Source: Rhodospirillales bacterium (GTDB taxonomy: Bacteria > Pseudomonadota > Alphaproteobacteria > SMXQ01). From it: DNA of 10,959 nt. Below the pieces are notes generated by a model, which was not told the DNA's origin, did no database searches, and saw only the letters and a program-made list of their open reading frames with translations. Below are positions 7,237-10,959 of this stretch, one piece after another. The translations under genes and the position numbers were made by a program. Location of the stretch: positions 1 through 10,959 of the forward strand of contig JAHEKA010000040.1 in assembly GCA_024638585.1 (NCBI GenBank). The letters are read 5' to 3'. How positions within the stretch are numbered: position 1 is the stretch's first letter; every line of letters starts with the position of its first letter.

Positions 7237-7263
7237 CCGGCGCGCCGTGGTTGAGCGCGCCGG
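7237..7263 (+). terminator. Terminator-like hairpin after the ThDP enzyme gene
   Basis: CCGGCGCGC (7237-7245) and GCGCGCCGG (7255-7263) form a 9-bp GC-rich stem with a 9-base loop, starting 13 bases after the stop codon. Only TT follows, so it is a weak intrinsic terminator or an mRNA 3'-end stabiliser. Confidence 0.5.
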
Positions 7264-7316
7264 TTATAGGGGTTAGGCTTGGCGCATAGAGTTGCATCCC
7301 TTGCGGCGGGCAGGTC

Positions 7317-7335
7317 GTTGCCCGGCCGGGGCAAC
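7317..7335. promoter_or_regulatory. Inverted repeat upstream of the TctC-like gene
   Basis: GTTGCCC (7317-7323) and GGGCAAC (7329-7335) flank GGCCG, giving a near-palindrome about 100 bases before the start codon at 7434. A second small hairpin, CTTGGG/CCCAAG with a TTG loop, is at 7369-7383. Either could be an operator or leader structure for the receptor gene. No clear -35/-10 pair is visible. Confidence 0.3.
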
Positions 7336-7433
7336 CGAACATGCTCTGACCGGATTCTCCTCCCGTTCCTTGGGTTGCCCAAGCACCGCCGGCGTTGCCG
7401 GTGGCATAACAATACAAAAATCGGGAGGACAGA

Positions 7434-8729
7434 ATGACAGCACGATTGTGTTCACGGCGCATTGCCGGGGTGGCGCTGGCCGCTATCGCGGGGCTGGGCC
7501 TTGGTGTCCAGGCCGCGTCGGCCGCACCTGCGGATTTCTATAAGGGCAAGCGGATCAGCATTTATATCGGCTCTTCGCCGGGCGGCGGCTACGACCAGTA
7601 CGGCCGGCTGCTGGGCCGCCACATGGGACGGCACATTGCCGGTGGACCGTCCTTCCTGCCGCGAAACATGCCGGGCGCGTCGGGGCGGCGGGCGCTCAAT
7701 TACATTTACGCCAAGGCGGCGCGGGATGGATCGGCGCTCGGCATCGTCCTGCGGGGCACGCTGTTCGATCCGCTGATGTATCCGGGCAAGGGCGGCATCG
7801 ATTTCGACGTGACCAAGATGACCTGGATCGGCAGCGCCAATAACGAGGTTACCACCTGCGTCACCTGGCACACGACCGGCCTTGAGTCGCTGGACGATTT
7901 CCGCACCAAGGGGATCACCGTGGGCGCGGTCGGACCCAACAGCACGGGGACGATCTTCGCCAAGCTTCTCAACCAGATGGCCGGGACCAAGATCAGTATC
8001 GTGACGGGCTATCCTTCGTCCTCCCAGGTCCATCTCGCCATGGAGCGCAAGGAAGTCCAGGGGCGCTGCGGTCTGGGCTATGACAGCATCGTCGCGCGCA
8101 TGCAGAACTGGCTGAAGGAGAAGAAGATCAACATCGTCATGCAGTTCGGCATGCGCAAGCACAAGGCCATTCCCAACGTGCCCGCGGCCATGGACCTGGC
8201 CCGCGACGACAACGACCGCAAATCCATGGAACTTCTGTTCGGACCCAACCTGATGGGTCGGCCCTTCTTCGGCCCCCCGGCGATCCCGGAAGACCGCGCC
8301 AACGTCCTGCGTGCGGCCTTCAGTGCGACCATGAAGGATTCCGCCTTCCTCAAGGAGGCGAAGAACCTCAACGTTGCCATCGATCCGCTCAATGGCGAGG
8401 AGGTGGCGGCCCTCGTCAAGCGCATCTACGGCATGCCGAAGCCGGTGGTGGCGAATGTCCACAAGATCCTGGCAAGCCGCCGGGGTCTGAGCAAGCGCAA
8501 GGCAAATTACTACGATGTGCAAGCCAAGATTCTTGAGGTGAAACGCAAGGGCCGGCGCATCACTTTCATGGAGAAAGGCAAAAAGGTCCAGGCCTCGGTC
8601 GGCGGGCGGTCTACCAAGATCACCATCGGCGGCAAGAAGGCGAAGCGCTCCAAGCTGAAGGCCGGACTGGACTGCAAGATCACCTTTGAAGGTCATCGCA
8701 CCGGGGCGAAGACCATCGCCTGCAAGTGA
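7434..8729 (+). CDS. TctC/Bug-family periplasmic binding protein with basic C-terminal tail domain
   Basis: Extracytoplasmic receptor of the tripartite tricarboxylate transporter type, which binds small carboxylates or related molecules. The ATG at 7434 follows GGGAGGA (7423-7429). Residues 1-30 form a signal peptide (two Arg, Ala/Leu/Gly-rich core, ASA cleavage site). The family signature is clear: GKRISIYIGSSPGGGYD (residues 38-54) and RNMPGASG (77-84), the conserved ligand-loop regions. At 431 residues it is about 100 longer than the usual 320-330. The excess is largely the tail, residues 361-431, with cysteines 414 and 430, homologous to the tail of the ABC receptor at 350-1756. No TctA or TctB membrane genes are in the window, so it is an orphan receptor here. 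Probably transcribed on its own, ending at the hairpin at 8754-8781. Confidence 0.9.
   Translation: MTARLCSRRIAGVALAAIAGLGLGVQAASAAPADFYKGKRISIYIGSSPGGGYDQYGRLLGRHMGRHIAGGPSFLPRNMPGASGRRALNYIYAKAARDGSALGIVLRGTLFDPLMYPGKGGIDFDVTKMTWIGSANNEVTTCVTWHTTGLESLDDFRTKGITVGAVGPNSTGTIFAKLLNQMAGTKISIVTGYPSSSQVHLAMERKEVQGRCGLGYDSIVARMQNWLKEKKINIVMQFGMRKHKAIPNVPAAMDLARDDNDRKSMELLFGPNLMGRPFFGPPAIPEDRANVLRAAFSATMKDSAFLKEAKNLNVAIDPLNGEEVAALVKRIYGMPKPVVANVHKILASRRGLSKRKANYYDVQAKILEVKRKGRRITFMEKGKKVQASVGGRSTKITIGGKKAKRSKLKAGLDCKITFEGHRTGAKTIACK
8514..8726 (+). other. Tail domain, copy 2: 71-residue basic two-cysteine domain
   Basis: Residues 361-431 of the TctC-like protein. By hand count it has 21 Lys/Arg and 5 Asp/Glu. 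Conserved with copy 1 are the KRxGRRI segment, the GGKKAKRSKLKAGLDCKI-type turn around the first cysteine, and the closing IxCK. It is absent from ordinary TctC proteins, which end near the preceding residues. It could be a small beta-barrel fixed by a Cys414-Cys430 disulfide in the periplasm (inference). Confidence 0.7.
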
Positions 8730-8753
8730 CCGACGCCAATCCTGAGTGAACCT

Positions 8754-8781
8754 GCCGGGGCCCCTGTATGAGGGTCCCGGC
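8754..8781. terminator. Strong hairpin between convergent TctC-like and tRNA-Thr genes
   Basis: Bases 8754-8763 pair with 8772-8781 in a 10-bp stem containing one G-U pair, with an 8-base loop. It begins 25 bases after the receptor stop codon and lies 27 bases past the 3' end of the oppositely oriented tRNA-Thr, so it may end transcription from both sides. There is no T-run on either strand, so termination strength is uncertain. Confidence 0.5.
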
Positions 8782-8807
8782 GCTCAGCTTGGGCCGTGGG
8801 AGAGAAC

Positions 8808-8883
8808 TGGTGCCGGCGCACGGACTCGAACCGCGGACCTGACGCTTACAAGGCGCCTGCTCTACCAACTGAGCTACGCCGGC
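8808..8883 (-). tRNA. tRNA-Thr (anticodon UGU)
   Basis: A 76-base cloverleaf including an encoded CCA (8808-8810 as complement). The acceptor stem GCCGGCG/CGCCGGC is perfect with discriminator A; the D arm is GCTCAGTTGGTAGAGC; the anticodon loop CTTGTAA places TGT at complement 8848-8850; the T loop is TTCGAGT. It reads ACA and related threonine codons. In many bacteria a Thr tRNA sits beside tRNA-Tyr, tRNA-Gly and tuf. Here it is nearby but on the opposite strand, across two genes. Confidence 0.96.
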
Positions 8884-8909
8884 ACGTTTGCGGGCTCATT
8901 GATCTCGGG

Positions 8910-8938
8910 AAAATAGCGATGCCGCCTCGCCCCGGCAA
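8910..8938 (-). promoter_or_regulatory. Candidate promoter of tRNA-Thr
   Basis: On the minus strand TTGCCG (complement of 8933-8938) and TATTTT (complement of 8910-8915) are spaced by 17 bases. Each matches the sigma-70 consensus at 4 of 6 positions. Transcription would start about 20 bases before the tRNA. The -35 box lies inside the first unit of the tandem repeat. Confidence 0.4.
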
Positions 8939-8987
8939 GGGGCGGCAAGTAGAGAGCCCGGCAAGGGGCGGTAAGAGAGAGCCCGGC
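8931..8987. repeat. Short tandem repeat, two units plus partial third
   Basis: Unit 1 (8931-8956, 26 bases) and unit 2 (8957-8981, 25 bases) share CCCGGCAAGGGGCGG and end in AAG plus AGAGAG. They differ by one substitution and a one-base indel, and a third copy of CCCGGC follows at 8982-8987. It lies between the stop of the flagellar gene and the tRNA-Thr promoter. Probably local duplication by replication slippage. Confidence 0.7.
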
Positions 8988-8998
8988 GGCGGCCGGAC

Positions 8999-9382
8999 CT
9001 AGCCGATGATGTCGAACAGGGTCTCGGAGATCTGGGACTCGACCGACAGTACCTGGGCCGCGGCCCTGTAGCTGTTGGCGGCCAGCGACAGGTTCACAAG
9101 CTCGGCACCGATATCGACATTGGGATAGGCGGAGAAGCCGGTCGGACTGTTGAGGTCGGGGCCGATGAACGATTGCGGCGTCACGGGAACCAGGGTGGTC
9201 GTCACGCCGCCGGTGGTGAGCGTCGACTGCGCCACCTGCTGGGGCGCATAGACCGCGCCCAGGACCTGGCCGTCCGCCGTGGCCGGGGCGGTCGACCGGG
9301 CGCTGATCAGGTTGTTGGCGGCGACGCCGAGGCGCACCGCGGCGGCATTCATGCCGCTGACGGCGATGGATCCGATATTCAT
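8999..9382 (-). CDS. Small flagellar basal-body rod-type protein (FlgC-like)
   Basis: Likely axial component of the flagellar rod or a related rod-like protein, exported by the flagellar secretion system. The 127 residues contain both halves of the rod/hook family signature and little between. The N-terminal segment has AVSGMNAAAVRLGVAANN (7-24), the Flg_bb_rod pattern. The C-terminal helix from NVDIGAELVNLSLAANSY (about 88-105) onward matches the FlgC/FlgE C-terminal domain. FlgC is usually about 135-140 residues, so this is slightly short but complete. The start ATG has no clear ribosome site. No other flagellar gene is in the window. It follows rlmB by 71 bases on the same strand and may be read through from it. 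It could be a stray FlgC paralogue and not the structural FlgC. Confidence 0.75.
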   Translation of the reverse strand: MNIGSIAVSGMNAAAVRLGVAANNLISARSTAPATADGQVLGAVYAPQQVAQSTLTTGGVTTTLVPVTPQSFIGPDLNSPTGFSAYPNVDIGAELVNLSLAANSYRAAAQVLSVESQISETLFDIIG

Positions 9383-9453
9383 AACGGTGCCAAGGTGGCC
9401 CGGACGGGGACCGGGGTCAATCGGAAGCGTTTCGAATTTTCAACAACTTAGAC

Positions 9454-10299
9454 CTATCTGTCCCAAGCCATTGGCGGGCTTGCCTCATCGCCCCCTTGGC
9501 GGGCGGCCTCGTAGAGGGCGATGGCGGCGGCGGCGGAGACGTTGAGGCTCTCCATCGGCCCGCGCATCGGCAGTGCCGCCAGGTGATCGCAAGTCTTTGC
9601 CACCAGACGCCTGAGTCCGCCGCCTTCCGAGCCCAGCACCAGGGCGATGCGCCCGGTGAGGTCGGTCTTGCCCAGCGGCGTGGGCGCGGCGGCATCGAGG
9701 CCGATGCACCAGAATTGCGCCGCCTTGAGGGCCTCCAGGGCCCGGGCGATGTTGGTCACGCGGACCAGGTCGACCGCTTCCAGGGCGCCGGAAGCGGCTT
9801 TGGCCATCACCGCGGTTTCCGCCGGACTTCTGCGCTCCGGGACGATCACCGCCGCCGCGCCCAGCGCCGCCGCCGAGCGCAGGATGGCGCCGGTGTTGCG
9901 CGGATCCGTCACCTGGTCGAGCACCAGGACGCAGGCGCGCTCCCGACCGGCGAGGCGGGGCAGCACCTGATCGAGGGAGAGGGGAGCGAGCGGTTGGCAG
10001 AGGGCGGCAAACCCCTGGTGAACCGCGCCTTCGGGCAGGACGGCGGCGATTTCCGCGCCGCTCCGGACCTCCGGCCGGGGGGCCTCGGCACGGGAGGCGC
10101 CCGACATTTCGGCTTCGGTCTCGCGGGTCACCAGCAGGCGTTCGATCCGCCGGGCCGGATTGTCGAGCGCCGCCAACACCGGATGACGCCCGTAAATCCA
10201 ATGGGCCGCAGACCCGTCCTCGGGCCCCCGGCGTGGGTTCTTGCGCCCCCCTCGGGGCCGGTTTCTGCGCTTCGAATTAACCATTTTTGAGGTTGCCAT
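9454..10299 (-). CDS. rlmB: 23S rRNA (guanosine-2'-O-)-methyltransferase RlmB (TrmH/SPOUT family)
   Basis: Uses S-adenosylmethionine to 2'-O-methylate a guanosine in 23S rRNA (G2251 by E. coli numbering). Taken from the ATG at 10299 (281 residues), which has GGGAAC about seven bases upstream. A longer frame to 10479 is open, but its first 60 residues run over the promoter region and lack family character. A basic N-terminal stretch (Arg/Lys/Gly-rich, residues 5-28) precedes the substrate-binding domain, which starts at HWIYGRHPVLAAL. The trefoil-knot SPOUT motifs are intact: DQVTDPRNTG (128-137), LGSEGGG (about 222-228) and PMRGPMESLNVS (244-255). The position beside tRNA-Tyr, tRNA-Gly and tuf, transcribed away from them, supports the call. 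Confidence 0.92.
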   Translation of the reverse strand: MATSKMVNSKRRNRPRGGRKNPRRGPEDGSAAHWIYGRHPVLAALDNPARRIERLLVTRETEAEMSGASRAEAPRPEVRSGAEIAAVLPEGAVHQGFAALCQPLAPLSLDQVLPRLAGRERACVLVLDQVTDPRNTGAILRSAAALGAAAVIVPERRSPAETAVMAKAASGALEAVDLVRVTNIARALEALKAAQFWCIGLDAAAPTPLGKTDLTGRIALVLGSEGGGLRRLVAKTCDHLAALPMRGPMESLNVSAAAAIALYEAARQGGDEASPPMAWDR

Positions 10300-10353
10300 C
10301 GTGTTCCCAAAACGGGCCGGTCGCCGCCGGGGTTGCAGAGCGGCCCAATAGGT

Positions 10354-10384
10354 CATATATTTTCGCTGCAATATCAATAGCCAA
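10354..10384 (-). promoter_or_regulatory. Weak candidate promoter of rlmB
   Basis: On the minus strand TTGGCT (complement of 10379-10384) and TATATG (complement of 10354-10359) lie 19 bases apart, a longer spacing than ideal. An AT-rich -10 region here would give a leader of about 45 bases to the start codon at 10299. Tentative. Confidence 0.25.
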
Positions 10385-10445
10385 CCGGCTTCAGCCCGTC
10401 CCTGCCTGGGTGGGCGCGGGGGCCGGTTTTGGATCGTATTATCAA

Positions 10446-10473
10446 TTGACATAGAGCTAAAAATTTCCATAGT
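10446..10473 (+). promoter_or_regulatory. Sigma-70-type promoter for tRNA-Tyr / tRNA-Gly / tuf
   Basis: A perfect -35 box TTGACA (10446-10451) and a CATAGT -10 box (10468-10473, 4 of 6) are separated by 16 bases. The AT-rich spacer is followed by the GC-rich discriminator GCGCAC. A GC-rich discriminator is typical of stable-RNA promoters under stringent control (established for the class; inferred here). Transcription would begin near 10480, about 66 bases before tRNA-Tyr. Confidence 0.6.
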
Positions 10474-10545
10474 GCGCACTCCGCTATTCCGGCCCCTTTC
10501 TGCCGCCCAAAGTGCGGCGCGGCGTGGCGTTCGGGTTGGTCGACC

Positions 10546-10631
10546 GGAGGGGTGGCCGAGTGGTTAAAGGCAGCAGACTGTAAATCTGCCGACGAATGTC
10601 TACGTAGGTTCGAATCCTACCCCCTCCACCA
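10546..10631 (+). tRNA. tRNA-Tyr (anticodon GUA)
   Basis: An 86-base class II tRNA with a long variable arm. The acceptor stem is GGAGGGG/CCCCTCC, discriminator A and CCA (10629-10631) are encoded, the anticodon GTA is at 10580-10582 in loop CTGTAAA, and the T loop is TTCGAAT. It is the first gene of the tRNA-tuf transcript. Confidence 0.97.
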
Positions 10632-10724
10632 TTCCTGTCTCGGGCGGGGTGGGGCATCCAGACGGAGGACCCGGTAGCGAGGGCGCGCAACGAAGAGAGG
10701 GCTTAGAGGAGTTAACGGATTTCG

Positions 10725-10798
10725 GCGGGTGTAGCTCAATGGTAGAGCCCCAGCCTTCCAAGCTGGTTACGTGGGTTCGATTCCCATCACCCGCTCCA
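10725..10798 (+). tRNA. tRNA-Gly (anticodon UCC)
   Basis: A 74-base cloverleaf with acceptor stem GCGGGTG/CACCCGC, discriminator T, encoded CCA (10796-10798), anticodon TCC at 10757-10759 in loop CTTCCAA, and T loop TTCGATT. It is separated from tRNA-Tyr by 93 bases with no other gene, and precedes tuf as in the conserved bacterial tRNA-tuf arrangement. Confidence 0.97.
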
Positions 10799-10879
10799 GT
10801 TTGGGCCCGGCGGCCAGCGCCGGTGCCGCGAAACGACCCCGGATTCGGGCTGAACTTGGAAAGTTAAGGAAAGATCAGG

Positions 10880-10959
10880 ATGGCGAAGGAAAAGTTTGAA
10901 CGTACGAAGCCGCATTGCAACATCGGGACGATTGGTCACGTTGACCATGGGAAGACGAC
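10880..10959 (+). CDS. tuf: Elongation factor Tu (5' end, cut by the window)
   Basis: GTP-dependent carrier of aminoacyl-tRNA to the ribosome. Only the first 26 codons and two bases are present. They read [20 protein letters not shown] and continue through the P-loop, GHVDHGKT, at residues 19-26, which is unmistakable for EF-Tu. The start ATG follows AAGGA (10866-10870) at nine bases. It is probably co-transcribed with the two upstream tRNAs, which would have to be cut out of the transcript. A small hairpin (CCGGCG 10807-10812 with CGCCGG 10818-10823) lies just after tRNA-Gly and could influence processing. Confidence 0.97.

Noticed and set aside
5487..7412. Two long minus-strand frames opposite the ThDP enzyme gene
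   Set aside because: Composition bias only (His/Gly/Val/Arg-rich), with no motifs; the plus strand holds all ThDP signatures.
7452..8696. Long minus-strand open frame (414 codons) opposite the TctC-like gene
   Set aside because: Shadow of a GC-rich coding gene: the plus strand has a signal peptide, ribosome site and family motifs, while the minus frame is rich in His, Arg, Gly and Asp without any family pattern.
8931..8987. Tandem repeat considered as a CRISPR remnant
   Set aside because: Units are directly adjacent with no spacers and only about 25 bases long; no cas genes are present.
8796..9002. Small plus-strand frame over tRNA-Thr
   Set aside because: It is a translation of the antisense of a tRNA, a common annotation artefact.
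9485..10201. Second minus-strand frame (238 codons) inside rlmB
   Set aside because: Out-of-frame shadow rich in Arg, Gly and Pro; the overlapping frame has all three SPOUT motifs.
10300..10479. N-terminal extension of RlmB by 60 residues
   Set aside because: It overlaps the likely rlmB and tRNA promoters, has no family similarity, and a ribosome-site-like GGGAAC precedes the ATG at 10299.
10484..10690. Small minus-strand frame over tRNA-Tyr
   Set aside because: Antisense translation of the tRNA-Tyr gene; the peptide pattern is a known artefact of tRNA regions.
10649..10867. Small plus-strand frame through tRNA-Gly
   Set aside because: Runs straight through the tRNA cloverleaf; no ribosome site.

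Overview
The window reads as chromosomal DNA of a GC-rich alphaproteobacterium, most likely Rhodospirillales-like (inference). The grounds are high GC at third codon positions, strong GGGAGGA-type ribosome sites, solute-binding proteins of both the ABC and the tripartite tricarboxylate transporter (TctC/Bug) families, and a conserved rlmB / tRNA-Tyr / tRNA-Gly / tuf block at the right end.

Left part (1-3750): a non-coding leader, then an ABC-type periplasmic solute-binding protein (350-1756) and a fused double-domain ABC permease of the FbpB/ThiP type (GTG start at 1854, ends 3611). A perfect 12-bp stem-loop lies between the two genes. No ATP-binding subunit is visible. Middle (3752-5013): a complete IS30-family insertion sequence with an intact DD(33)E transposase on the minus strand, 44-bp imperfect terminal inverted repeats and a possible 2-bp AG target duplication. 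Its left end carries a plus-strand terminator-like hairpin that would stop transcription arriving from the permease operon.

Central metabolic part (5086-8729): a small cysteine-containing putative lipoprotein, a thiamine-diphosphate-dependent enzyme of the acetolactate synthase / benzoylformate decarboxylase superfamily, and an orphan TctC-like periplasmic binding protein without TctA or TctB beside it. These genes look like an uptake and keto-acid metabolism neighbourhood, but the substrate cannot be read from the sequence.

Right part (8730-10959): a strong hairpin between convergent genes, tRNA-Thr(UGU) on the minus strand, a short tandem repeat, a lone small FlgC-like flagellar rod protein and rlmB (both minus). 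Then, divergently, a promoter, tRNA-Tyr(GUA), tRNA-Gly(UCC) and the first 26 codons of tuf.

The most unusual observation is that two solute-binding proteins from unrelated families (350-1756 and 7434-8729) end in the same 71-residue, strongly basic domain with two cysteines. The tails align without gaps at 36 of 71 identities by hand count. The two genes also share a similar ribosome site and first six codons. A transferable tail on different periplasmic receptors in one neighbourhood is the best candidate for something undescribed here.
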